NCBI GenBank assembly: GCA_012295275.1
Contig: CM022677.1
Span: 532,156-591,683 of the forward strand
Reading direction: 5' to 3'
Length of the DNA: 59,528 nucleotides
Origin: Chrysomallon squamiferum
Lineage: Eukaryota; Mollusca; Gastropoda; Neomphalida; Peltospiridae
This document shows, piece after piece, positions 32,575 through 44,849 of the stretch. The notes under the pieces were generated by a model, which saw only the letters and a program-made list of their open reading frames with translations, had not been told where the DNA came from and did no database searches. Numbering within the stretch: the stretch's first letter is position 1; the number at the start of each line of letters is the position of its first letter. Position numbers and translations under genes: made by a program.

Positions 32575-33300
32575 AATGATACAACAACAACAACGACAAC
32601 AATAATAATTATAATAATTATATGATGATGATGATGATAATGATGGTAATAATAAATAATAACAAGAACAACAATGGATATTTAGCTGGGAACCCGTTGT
32701 GTTTTTTTTTCGCTACAGACTTCAGTTCCATTTTACATGTGCAGTGATCACACTTCTGTACTTGTATACTTCTTTTAACACAACTTGCCTTTGATTTCGT
32801 CACTGACTGTGTCTGTAGACGTGTAGGCCTGTTCAGCTTTGATGCAGGCCTATCACACTTACAGGTAACACAGTGTTTCGGATGCAGCGTTATCTACAAA
32901 ATGTTATTACAGCTTCGATGATGCTGAATTACGAAAGAAAAATGTGAGGCGCGGCCGCTGAAAAGGAGCTAAAGTAATACGCCATTATTACCTCAGATTT
33001 TCTCACTTACAAATCAACTTTTAATAATGATGATAATAATAATAATAATAATAATGATGATGATGATGATGATGGTAATAATAAACTTTGATGTTACTCC
33101 AAAGCAACCATGTAGTCTTCTATAAATCTGTTTTAAAGAACGTTTTTCTAAAAAAGTGTATTGATACAAACTACTGTGATGCATCGCTTAACGTTTCATG
33201 TACACGCCCTTTGCCCCAAAAAATAACAAGAAAATAATGGTAATAATGATGCTGCAGCTGCTGCTGCTGCTGATGATGATGATGAATGACAAACAAATAC
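32575..33300. repeat. E4-E1 spacer with triplet microsatellites
   Basis: (CAA)n, (GAT)n and (AAT)n runs near 32,580-32,660, 33,025-33,080 and 33,250-33,290. It is the mirror of 5,490-6,290. The 400 bp around 32,690-32,950 that is lost in R1 is kept here. No gene seen. Confidence 0.85.
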
Positions 33301-33450
33301 ATAAAAGAACAAAAAACAAAAACAACATCAACAAAAAATTAACTATTGGGACAATTCAGAAAACCAACTCTTATAAATTAACAAGGCGATAATATAGATT
33401 TTTAATTCCTATCGATTATCATTATACAAATAAATTACTATTTCCTTCAG

Positions 33451-33989
33451 ATGTATTGTTGCTCTTTAAGGAAAAACACAGAAGGGCAGGTAACTCTAGA
33501 GTCATATGATTTAAGAACGAAATAGAAAGTCGAGATGTGTTTTGCAATTCTGATTGTGTTTTTCACATCACTTGATTTATCTTTCTCCAAACTACTGGCC
33601 GGGTTCGTTCTGCCGCACGGCGGAATTGCTCTGGATCCGAAACATTTCAATACAACCAACCACACAGCAAAACAAGAAGCGTGGAAAATTCACGAAGCCT
33701 GCAAAACTGTCGATCAGACGATTCTGTCTTTATCGCCCGATATACTTTTTCTGAGCACGCCCCATGGTATTTCTGACTTAAATAACTTTGTGTTCTATTT
33801 AAATCCCACAGGAGAAGGCTTTGCAGATACTGATAATTGCAACTGTCCTCCTTGTTGTTATAAAGTAACCGCTAATCTTTCTAGCCAACTTTCGGAAGAC
33901 ATCGTAAATAAATTTGGCTCTGCTCGGAATATTTCGGGATTAAGCGGTTATGGTCCCCGGTAAAAAAGCGATGAAGCATTTCCAATGAG
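33451..33989 (+). pseudogene. LigB-like exon E1 with nonsense codon (unit R2)
   Basis: Full-length copy of E1 (539 bp, same length as L1) with CTTCAG acceptor, ATG at 33,535 and donor GAG|GTGAGA. It keeps FVLPHGGIALDP, STPHGISDL and NCNCPPCC. Near the end, GYGPPGK is changed to GYGPR-stop: TAA at 33,961-33,963, in a short stretch where several bases differ but the length is unchanged. The frame is normal again afterwards, so only the stop disables it. The altered bases also create a GGTAAAA donor-like word. Confidence 0.82.
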
Positions 33990-34039
33990 GTGAGAAATAG
34001 CATGCATGTAAAAATGAGCATAAACACTTCTTTTTAAAT

Positions 34040-34395
34040 TAGCATAGACTAATAATACTGACAGCAAAAAAAACATTATCGTATAAAAATATAGTTATTG
34101 AACACCAATTTCTGTTTTCAAAATTAATAAATAAAAGTCTCACAAAAGACTGAGGACCCACAATATGCCGTTTTCGAAACGTACAGTACATAAAAAATAA
34201 ATATATTTATTTGCAATCCTATTGATAAATATATTATATAGAAATGTTTCTATATATTTTATCCCAAAACTGACATTATTTATAAATACTCTTGTAAAGT
34301 AGAGTCATAACAATTTTTTTTTTTTTTAAAATTTGTATTTTTTGTATTCATTTTTTTAATATTTATTTATTTATTTATTTATTTATTTATTTGGA
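34040..34395 (+). repeat. Block B and (TTTA)n (unit R2)
   Basis: E1-E2 intron copy with the CTGAGGA...CGAAACG core at 34,149-34,183 and a (TTTA)n run ending about 34,392. Confidence 0.8.
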
Positions 34396-34405
34396 ACATA
34401 TTAAG

Positions 34406-34530
34406 ATGGGAATGAATGATCCCACTTCATTTGATACCAGATCTGGAAAACACAAAAGTTGTAATTCTCTCGCAGCCCAGCAGACGATATACACATGATG
34501 TTGCCATGATACCAGAACTTCTCCATTTAG
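34406..34530 (+). pseudogene. LigB-like exon E2 with nonsense codon (unit R2)
   Basis: 125-bp copy of E2 with acceptor ATTAAG and an intact donor. The third full position after the acceptor is a TGA (34,413-34,415), where L1 has WGEVIP. Length is unchanged and the remainder (IPLHLIPDLENTKVVILSQP) is kept. With the stop in E1, the R2 first half is doubly disabled. Confidence 0.8.
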
Positions 34531-36295
34531 GTATTTCACTGTTGTTTGTCTGTTTGTCTGTAAAAATTACATACGATTTGTAAACATTAGTTTATTGGTT
34601 ACGTAAACAGCCCTCGTCGCAGATTTGAGCTTCCTTTTAATTTTTTTTTGTTGACTTTATCAATATTTTATAACAACTTTTGGACACCAAATGGATTATC
34701 GAAACGAGTTAAATCGAACAAACAAACAACAACAAAGATAATAAATAATAATAAGGAACAAATTAAAATAAATAAATAAATAAAAATAAAAATCTGGAAT
34801 GACATCATTTTACAGGAAGATGTTATTAGAATGTATTTTCTTGAAGAGATAAAGTAGATGGTTATTAATAATAAAAAGTATTTATGTGCTGGCATGTCTT
34901 TACGGACGAGTATGGTAAGGAGTTGTCTATTCTTATTTTGATAGGGTGTAATGTGCAATTAACATGTGTCAATAACATTTATTGTAGGTTTTTAATGTCG
35001 TCCGTGCAGATTCTTATTTTGTCTTGGTTCCCTTTATAACCTTAGTCGTATCATTAATCAAAATTACTGAAACGTGTGTTTTATGATTGTATAATGTATT
35101 ATTATCAAGTCACCTGTATATCATAATTAAATAATTAATGTAAACGTTAACTTGTATAGTGGATGGGTAGACTTACTGATTTATATAGTTTGCTGTCATT
35201 TTAGCGTTTATATTCCTTGTTAGGTGGCCATTAAAGCACCTTGTTACCGTACACTGAGCCTTAATAAAACATCCAAGGTGTTTAAAGGTGTGAGCCCCGT
35301 GACAGTCGTCTCTTTATAACACTCCACAGTGAACCATCATAACACATTTGTGAACAGCAGTATTTAAACATACTCTAATTAATACGCATTGTAAAATTAC
35401 CCGATTTATACCATCAGCCAGTTTCATTCATCTGCAGTCATAAAGCAAACCAGTTTTCATTTTGTGTCGTATTTCATCAGTAAAGTTTGTATTTTCTATG
35501 CAGCTATATTTAAAAAAAAACTAAAATAAAAATAACTTTCACTGCTATTCAGCTTGGTACGGTGTGACAACCTCATTAGTGCCTCTTTGACAGACTTGTT
35601 TTTAATTGTAATTTTGTTTTCTTTGAAGTGAATTATAGAATATTCACTAAATCTTTATTTTTATATGCCCATTAAAGCAGAATGTCTGCTACATTTTATC
35701 TTAAATATCTTATTATATTACGATAATATTTATTTAGTTATCTTGTATAATCATGTTTATAATTTATATTTTTACAGTCCTTAACTCTTTACGTAATTAA
35801 TGACAGAAAATAGGGTTAAATACACAAAAACTAAATAGCAGAGCCTAAATCTATTACTGTTGAATTTTTCATAGTGTTATTCTGTTTTTTACATTTATAA
35901 AAACAAAGATAACGTATTTTAATAATTAAAAGATTATTTAGAAAGATCAAGTAACCAACTGGGCTGAATTAGTTTTGTATTATTTGTCAACGCTATTTGC
36001 TTTGATAACGTATCGTGGAATCGTACGATTTAACTATGTAACTGTATATTACCCTTGAGGGTTAATTTGTGTAAACAGCATACACATATATATATATATT
36101 ATATAAAACAATTATCCATACTGAATTCGTGTTTGTGTTATTGTTCTCTTGTGGATACAGAATAGTCATTTAATAGTTAAGCTGTCTGAGATAATTAACA
36201 CCTTGTCACGTGATGCTATTATAGTCTGCTGCCCTTTCAGGTACTAATACCACTCAGACTAGTCACATGACATATGCACTACCTTCTGATTTCGA
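34531..36295 (+). repeat. Downstream block of unit R2 (mirror of 2,510-4,250), then block D and E3 flank
   Basis: 34,560-35,836 is the reverse complement of the L1 downstream block, with about 450 bp missing near 34,905. At about 35,838 it joins block D (as 22,670-22,960) and then the E3-upstream flank (as 22,970-23,140), ending abruptly at about 36,295. This gives the expected order of the E2-E3 intron, but no E3 follows. Confidence 0.72.
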
Positions 36296-38960
36296 GTGAA
36301 AATTCCACAGCAAAAGAACGTATACATATCAGCTATGTCTCTGCAGGAACTCAATTTTAGAAGTAGTTTCACTTGTTAAACAATGGCAGTAATTTGCATG
36401 TAATTAGACCACAGTGTGAGAAGAAATGATCACACTTCTTTGAAGGATTAATAAACAATGATCCCATGTCTTGTAATAATATCTGCAGCTAGATGAATGA
36501 GACTATTTTCATTGTGTTGTGATACTTAAGTAAAGTCACTCATTTACATTTAGTGTGAAAAGTAGAATCTGCATAAATACATGTGAGCACATTTTGTGTT
36601 GTTTATTGCACAGTCATAATGGTCAGAGTGATCTAAAAGATGACAATGCATTTTAAAGTGAAATTAATAGAAGAGATTTCATCAGATCCATTGTGCAAAC
36701 AAAAAGATAAGTCATTTAATACAGAAAAACAGAGACTAGCTGTCATTCTATAACATAATGTCTATCACCAGACAGTGTGCAAAACCAAGATTTTGGCAGA
36801 GAGAAAATGAATAAATACTAGCAAGTTAACAAAACCTGAACTGATGGTTGCATCAATGCTTTCAGCAAGAAACAAACAACATATCATCCATTTGCAATCT
36901 GATTTTAGTTTTTTTATATACAACATGAGAAAAATAGAAAAGTTTTTTGTTAAAGCTTTGGTAGGAGAGTACTGTGTTTATGTCTCGTGTTACAAGTTAT
37001 CTTACACTTTGATGTAATTTAACACATTTTATTTGTAAACAGTGAATCAAACTGATCTTCCTTTTGTGGCACTAAATTTAAAACAGTATTTATGTTAATG
37101 TTACAAAGCCACATTTACTAATAAACTTTGTCTTTCTTGTTTCTAGAAAATTCAGTGAATACACTTTAACTGATTTTAAAATCCTGGTATTTTTCAGACT
37201 GAACTAATAAAAAATTACTGATAACACTGCTTACATTTACACTTTTGTAAATAAACAAAGCTAAGCAAGGCTTTAGCATTCAAGAACTGTTAATAAAAAC
37301 TATAAATGAAAATATTTTTAAAAAATGACCTCTTATCATTAAATCAAATGAGAAATACAAAGTTTAATAATTTTTAACATCTGTGATTAGTGATTACTAT
37401 TGATTTTTATTTCAAATCTTTTTTCTTTGTGCTCCAGAATAAAACTTTAAAAAGAAATTTAAGTCAATATTAAGTTTTAAACAAACATTTGTTAATGAAA
37501 ACCAACAGTTATCTGCATTTCAGAACTTGAACAAATAATAAAAAATGTATTTAGTGACTTGCTGTGAAAACAAACTTTGTCTGTCATCTACAAAGTCTTT
37601 CCACAAAGTGATTTTACAGATTATAATAATACTACATTATTAGTATTTTAATACTACTACTACTACTGCTACTACTACTATTACTACTACTACTAATAAT
37701 AATTATAATAATAATGAGAACAGGCACTTGCATAATTCTAATATTAATCATGATATAATAGTAGTACTTTCTGTTTACAGTATAAGTAAGAATAAAATAA
37801 TAACAAGAAAGTGTAGTTAAACTTTTAAAATAATAAGAACAACAAGAAATTGAAAAAATAAAATTTTAAATTATCAAAAATGATTTTAAATATTTTAGCA
37901 AAATATTGAAAGAATGAAAAATAAATATTTAAACATCAAAAAGCCAATAATTAGAAGAATGACTTAAACATTAAAGAACCTATGATCAGTCTTTAAAAGA
38001 CTGAGTCCACAACAGAAATTCATGTTAATAAAACTGAGACACTATCAAAATAAATCTATCATATATCTTAGTAATAACTATTATACAGTACTTACTAATT
38101 ATGATGAACACAGCTTCACTCAATTTTTATTTTCATCACATATTTTGTAATTATTGTAAAAATATTTCAAAATTAAAACAAAACATAACTGATCAGATGA
38201 AGAAAATGCTCTAATTAAATCATTCATCTCAAGCTTTCCAACTGAAGACAACTCTTACACACAAGACTCTTAGAAGAAAACATCAGGTGACACCTAAAGA
38301 ATGAGACAACATGTTTGGGAAATGCATATCGGTGTTTTCTCGTGTTTTAATCACTTGTGCATTTGCTGTAACAACAATGTTTTGTTTGTAACTATTCTGT
38401 TATGAAGCTTCAGTGACTAACATTTAAACTTGAGCTGTTTATCTATCAGATGTTGTCTACAAGTGGCGAGTTGTTATAAGAATTCAGCCAAGTGGGCGGA
38501 GCTACCGATTGCAGCGTCATCTAAAAATAGACGCAGGCAAGAATGTATAGAGGTGCTGTTTGATTTAGTATTATTAGTTGTGGGATTGCTAAGAAAAGGA
38601 GAGTTTTGAATTAATACGCTTCAGTATTAGTGGTTTAGTAAATCGTTGATGGTTAGCAGAATAACATATTATTATGTTAATGTTATTTATAGGTATTTGA
38701 AAAGCCCGAATGTCACCGATCAAATCTAATATTTTGATTGGACAGTTATTTTTGTACAGGGTCTTCCCCATTTGCACTGGAAATGATGTAATGTTGTGAT
38801 CTATCGATCCATGTATCGAGCGTCGAATTACTCTGTTTAAAAATTAAAGATTATTTCCTAAGTGAACAATAAAATAAAATAATTATAACATACTTTAAAG
38901 TAAAATTTTAATAAGTGGTCTTAATATTTAAACAATAAAGTGAACATTATAAAGAAAACC
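36296..38960. other. AT-rich non-coding stretch
   Basis: No coding sequence recognised and no copy of this stretch elsewhere in the window. A short triplet patch (CTA/AAT) lies at 37,658-37,715. A GC-box-like GGGCGG occurs near 38,497, but I see no gene that would use it. Confidence 0.5.
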
Positions 38961-38964
38961 ATAA

Positions 38965-39033
<69 letters not shown>

Positions 39034-39127
39034 AAGAACAATAATAATAATACATCAATAAATAAAATTAGGGTGTTAGCAACGTTTGTTTAATATCCGT
39101 CATTATAATTATATGTAAATAAAAAAA

Positions 39128-39189
<62 letters not shown>

Positions 39190-39190
39190 T
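38961..39190. repeat. (CTA)n, (AGA)n and (AC)n microsatellites
   Basis: (CTA)n at about 38,966-39,004, (AGA)n at 39,005-39,038 and (AC)n at about 39,131-39,187. Confidence 0.95.
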
Positions 39191-40018
39191 ACAAACAAAA
39201 AAACAAAAACACCGACAAACTTACGCTTCATTTCAATAACCATTTTACCACAGTTAAAACAAAGTTTTATATATTTTTAAGATCTCAACAAACAAAGAAA
39301 AAGTCATGTCAAGTAAATTTCTAACAGAATCACAGTGTTATCTTTGTACACAATCTTCTTAGTTTTCATAAATAACAATAGCTGAAAGTTTTATATATTT
39401 AGATCTTTTTTACATAAATACTACATTTAGCGGACATTTTATCTTTGTACGTCAACTTAGATTTTATATAAATACTAGATTTAGCTGACATTTTATCTTT
39501 ATTTATAAAATTGGTTGTTTTAATTTCAGTTTTTTTTTTTTTTTTTTTTCAAAGAAACAATATTTTTCTCAAATGTTTTAAGAATTTTTGTCACATAAAG
39601 ACAATATTAGAAGAAATAATTGTTTTCACCTGAAACTTGACTTGAACCAATATAAACATTTTGCTTCACGGGCTACTCTTTCCAGTTAGCAGCAAAGAAT
39701 CATTGATATGAACCATCCCACAGACAGGAGAGTACGTAACATGGTCATTATTATACCAGCTGTGAAGACTACCAAGTCCAGCTCACTTGTAAATAGAAAA
39801 CTAATTCATTGAATATATAAGTCCACAACAGATAACTCTTGTGCACTTCATAATAAGCTGTACAGGAGTTATCTCCCTTCCATTAACTCATTCATACATT
39901 CCATTGCTATTAACTGATGGAAAATTTATATTTACGATACTATCCTCTGAACTAATCCTTTCATTCATACTTTTAGTGTTTTTTTTTTTAAAAAGAAAAC
40001 AATTCCTTCATTTTAATG

Positions 40019-40271
<253 letters not shown>

Positions 40272-40364
40272 GGTGAAATTTAGGATTATTTTTTAAAATC
40301 TTCATTTTTTAATTCGTATTTTAGACACCACCATGCATTGCTTAACCTAGGACAGTCACATATA

Positions 40365-40413
40365 TGTATGTGTGTGTGTGTGTGTGTGTGTGTTAATATG
40401 ATTATTATTATTT

Positions 40414-40506
<93 letters not shown>

Positions 40507-40510
40507 TATA
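40365..40510. repeat. (GT)n, (TTA)n, (GTA)n microsatellites
   Basis: (GT)n at about 40,369-40,393, (ATT)n at about 40,410-40,455 and (AGT)n at about 40,455-40,506. Confidence 0.95.
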
Positions 40511-41195
40511 CGGTTATATATTCTAATTCATGGCCATGTTCCTGAAGATGTCAACATGACGACTTAGTTAAACAAAAGTCGTTTACTTGTCGTTACGAAG
40601 TCGTTTGAAGTCTGTCGTAATAAAGAGAATCACTGTGTGGTTATTTTGTTTACTACTCATGCGATGTTCCTATCGTGCAGAGCTTGAAGTTTACCCTCTT
40701 GTCAACAGCTATACAATTTTACCGATATCAACACGGAATCAGTTCATAAATTTCGACCCTGTAATAATAGCCACTTACAGATTAAACATGGTTGAGAAAC
40801 CAAGAAGATGGTTCAAAACACGCACCAAAATGTCACAGACAGGAACTATAATCATTAGCGGATGATGTTAGTGATAATTAGCACGTGATTTTTATGTAGT
40901 ACGCAGAATGCGCGGTGCGTATCACGCTTGGTTACGACTTACTTTTAATAAACGACGACGTTAACAACTGTTTGTTAATAACATTCATCAAGACACTTCG
41001 AGATCACGAACATCCTGTGAACATATTAACGATATCGTTGTACACAAAGATGGCTGCGGGAACATGGCCACAGAAAATGAAATTTTTGTTTGCCATTTTT
41101 CGTCTCAATTCTTCGTGAACTTTTTGTTGTTGTTACCGATAAAAAATAAACAACCAAAAAATTATTTTCTTTTACAACAACAAAGTTTATGAAAT
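40511..41195. other. GC-balanced stretch with small frames, no recognised gene
   Basis: Less AT-rich than its surroundings. A 92-codon plus-strand frame (40,587-40,865) with a hydrophobic N terminus is the only candidate. It has no recognisable domain and I would not call it a gene without transcript evidence. Confidence 0.3.
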
Positions 41196-41460
<265 letters not shown>

Positions 41461-41499
41461 CCTGTTTCATTTTTTAGAGCTCATGACTGCATGACCATA

Positions 41500-42435
41500 A
41501 TGTCTCACATACATACATGTAACCTTGTACACAGTCTTTCACACACATATCCTTACATATAAACGTGTATTCTATCTTTCACACACATACATTCATTTAT
41601 ATATACATATACATTATCTTTCACACATATACATACATAAAAACACAAATTAAATACAAAAATAAACGAACTAAAAATTTATGATACAAAACATATACAC
41701 ATATACACTGTCTCAAACACATATATTCGTACATACACACGCACATATCCACAGATTTTATATTCATACACATAAATACTCCAACACATTCACATATATA
41801 CACGCAGACACATATACAGACAAACAGACACACACCAAAAACTATATACAAAAACACATATCTATAAACACCCACACTAACAGATGTTTGTCATACATAA
41901 GCTCAGTTACACACCCACTCATGCTTTGACATTCGCACAGATTTCAAATAAAGGTGAATAGAATAAACATGGTGTAAGTTTAAGAAAGGGAGATAAGTAA
42001 GGAACCAACTAATAAAAACAAATACGAGTAATTATATTTTGCAACGAGTTTGTTTTGTTTTAACAATAACACGCTCGCACACAATGACACACAGACACAA
42101 AAAAACACACACCGACACACAAACATAAACTGACACACAACACACAAATCACACAGCAACACAACACACACAACACACACACAAGTACACAGTGACACAC
42201 ACAAGTACACAGCAACACACACACACAGTGACACACAGTACAACTCACACACAAGTACACAGTGACACACACAAGTACACAGACACAAGTACACACACAC
42301 CCAAGTACACACACACACACACACACACAAGTACACAGTGACACACACAAGTACACAGCAACACACACACACAACACACAGTGACACACAACACACAGTG
42401 ACACACACAGTACACAGTGACACCCAAGTACATAG
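41500..42435. repeat. ACAC/ATAC and ACACAGTG-type degenerate repeats
   Basis: 41,500-41,930 is rich in CACATAC words. 42,065-42,430 is a denser array of ACACACAAGTACACAGTG variants. The long Cys/Val frames across it are repeat products. Confidence 0.85.
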
Positions 42436-42657
42436 TGACTTAAGCAAATGCGTCCGCCTTTCCTCTTCTTACAATTTATTTCTTCATCAGAAGCGTTTCT
42501 GTAAAAAACACGCTTGTCGAAGAAGGTGATTTAAATTTAAATCTGATAATATATTAACAAAAGTGATAGGTTTACTTACATATTATCCTCAGTCACTGCA
42601 TTATATTTCTGTAAAGCAGATTAAAAGTAAATTCATTTGAATAAAAAGAACAGCAAC

Positions 42658-42739
<82 letters not shown>

Positions 42740-42765
42740 TAATAGTAATAATAATAAAAATAAAT
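42658..42765. repeat. (AAT)n microsatellite
   Basis: About 25 AAT units with a few substitutions at the end. Confidence 0.95.
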
Positions 42766-42889
42766 GTCAATGTTATATAAAAATCATTACATTATGATCT
42801 TAAGGTTCACAAACTTGTATATGACTTTGTAGATTAGTAAATAAATCTGACTGTAATTTTAAACAAACGTGTTATATTTTCTCAATCTT

Positions 42890-43560
42890 CTTTATGTAAG
42901 AACTGAGCGTTAATGTTCCACTACCATCTTCTTATGTAAGAACTGAGCGTTAATGTTCCACTACCATCTTTTTAAGAACTGAGTGTTAATGTTCCACTAC
43001 CATCTTCTTATGTAAGAACTGAGTGTTAATGTTCCACTACCATCTTCTTATGTAAGAACTGAGTGTTAATGTTCCACTACCATCTTCTTATGTAAGAACT
43101 GAGTGTTAATGTTCCACTACCATCTTCTTATGTAAGAACTGAGTGTTAATGTTCCACTACCATCTTCTTATGTAAGAACTGAGTGTTAATGTTCCACTAC
43201 CATCTTCTTATGTAAGAACTGAGTGTTAATGTTCCACTACCATCTTTTTATGTAAGAACTGAGTGTTAATGTTCCACTACCATCTTCTTATGTAAGAACT
43301 GAGTGTTAATGTTCCACTACCATCTTCTTATGTAAGAACTGAGTGTTAATGTTCCACTACCATCTTCTTATGTAAGAACTGAGTGTTAATGTTCCACTAC
43401 CATCTTCTTATGTAAGAACTGAGTGTTAATGTTCCACTACCATCTTCTTATGTAAGAACTGAGTGTTAATGTTCCACTACCATCTTCTTATGTAAGAACT
43501 GAGTGTTAATGTTCCACTACCATCTTCTTATGTAAGAACTGAGTGTTAATGTGCTACTAC
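42890..43560. repeat. 40-bp minisatellite, about 16 units
   Basis: Unit of 40 bp (ATGTAAGAACTGAGTGTTAA plus TGTTCCACTACCATCTTCTT). The first two units carry GAGCG instead of GAGTG, the third lacks four bases, one unit near 43,240 has a C-to-T change, and the last is altered (GTGCTACTAC). All others are essentially identical, which points to recent homogenisation. Confidence 0.97.
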
Positions 43561-43599
43561 TAGAAACATTGACAACTACAAGTTTATCAACTTACTTGT

Positions 43600-43769
43600 G
43601 TGTATGTTTGTATGTATGTACGTATGTACTACGTGTGTATGTAGGCTTAAGAAAGTGTTATGTGTGATTAGATGTGTGTATTATATCTATTTTTTCTCTC
43701 TCTGTACACACACACACACATATATATAAATATATACACACACAAACACATATATATATAAATATATAT

Positions 43770-43814
<45 letters not shown>

Positions 43815-43823
43815 TATATATAG

Positions 43824-43861
<38 letters not shown>

Positions 43862-43985
43862 ACACACATACATAGATACAGAGACAGATAGGTAGACATA
43901 TATTGATACATATGTGTGTATGTGTGTGGGTGTGCGTTTGTGTATGTGTATGTGTGTCTGTGTTTATGAGACATTTAGATACGTG
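43600..43985. repeat. TGTA and CACA/TATA microsatellite complex
   Basis: TATG/TGTA words at 43,600-43,680, alternating (AC)n and (TA)n blocks at 43,708-43,870, then TGTG-rich sequence to 43,985. Confidence 0.9.
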
Positions 43986-44034
43986 TGTGTTTGAGCGGAT
44001 TGATATGTTTAAGAAAGTTTGAATCAATGTATTT

Positions 44035-44328
44035 GTGTGCTAGACAGAGAGAATCGCCAGACTCTTCTCTGGGGGTCGCGAGATCGTTCTTGAGCGAGGG
44101 TAAGTTTTAGCGTTTTTCAACTTGACTTGGAAGGAGGAATAAATAAAAACACGTAGATTGGTTTGGGACCCGTCATAGTGAATATAGATTCCTTCTGTAG
44201 TGTATTTGGTTGATGAAAATATGGTAACCCTACATATTATGGAATCAAACATTTTAAAGGGGTTTTAGGTCATATTGAGCTCCTCATAAGGGTCGAGGTA
44301 TGATAAAGGTTGAGTAATATGCAACTGA
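44035..44328. other. Unassigned GC-richer segment before the second gap
   Basis: Moderately GC-rich at 44,040-44,100, followed by a strong donor-like GGGTAAGTTT at about 44,098. A 70-codon minus-strand frame (44,252-44,040) covers the same DNA. It could be a transposable-element piece or an untranslated exon. I cannot decide. Confidence 0.3.
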
Positions 44329-44528
44329 NNNNNNNNNNNNNNNNNNNNNNNNNNNNNNNNNNNNNNNNNNNNNNNNNNNNNNNNNNNNNNNNNNNNNNNN
44401 NNNNNNNNNNNNNNNNNNNNNNNNNNNNNNNNNNNNNNNNNNNNNNNNNNNNNNNNNNNNNNNNNNNNNNNNNNNNNNNNNNNNNNNNNNNNNNNNNNNN
44501 NNNNNNNNNNNNNNNNNNNNNNNNNNNN
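44329..44528. other. Assembly gap, exactly 200 N
   Basis: 200 consecutive N, a placeholder-sized scaffold gap. Confidence 0.99.
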
Positions 44529-44681
44529 TTTTCATTATTAAAATTGGATGGAACAAAATAAAAATGTGGACTAAAATTTTTCTTGCTAAGACAGTGAAAT
44601 GCAGTTAGAGCCGACAACAAAAATACTACTTGCACTTTATTTTATGTTTAGTTTATTAATGAATATTATATTTTGTTGTAG

Positions 44682-44849
44682 GATCCTAGACAACAGATTC
44701 AAGCTGCCTCAGCCAGCACTTCAGTTGAAAATGTTGTAAGACACATTTTCAGAAAAGGTTCACTAGATCACCAGAATGCTATTACTTCACAGTCTTCCCT
44801 GTCCAGAGAAAGCTCAACACTTTCAAGAGAAAATCTGTCTGAAATGTAA
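44682..44849 (+). CDS. Terminal coding exon of an unrecognised gene
   Basis: A T-rich tract and TTTTGTTGTAG acceptor (AG at 44,680-44,681) are followed by a 55-codon open frame ending in TAA at 44,847-44,849. It reads DPRQQIQAASASTSVENVVR, then HIFRKGSLDH, and ends in a Ser/Arg/Glu-rich tail (SLSRESSTLSRENLSEM). Codon use and composition are unlike the surrounding AT-rich DNA, and there are no repeats inside it. The tail has several RxxS sites of the kind found in phosphorylated C termini. I do not recognise the family. Upstream exons are not visible between the gap and here (150 bp) nor before the gap, so they are probably missing in the gap or misplaced. It reads in phase 0 if the acceptor is right. 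Confidence 0.65.
   Translation, partial: DPRQQIQAASASTSVENVVRHIFRKGSLDHQNAITSQSSLSRESSTLSRENLSEM

Noticed and set aside
38490-38510. GC-box GGGCGG as a promoter
   Set aside because: No downstream exon found.
42000-42447. Cys/Val-rich 100-155 codon frames
   Set aside because: ACAC-type repeat read in minus frames; no domain.
42890-43560. CRISPR-like array
   Set aside because: Units are contiguous 40-bp repeats without unique spacers in a eukaryotic sequence; it is a minisatellite.
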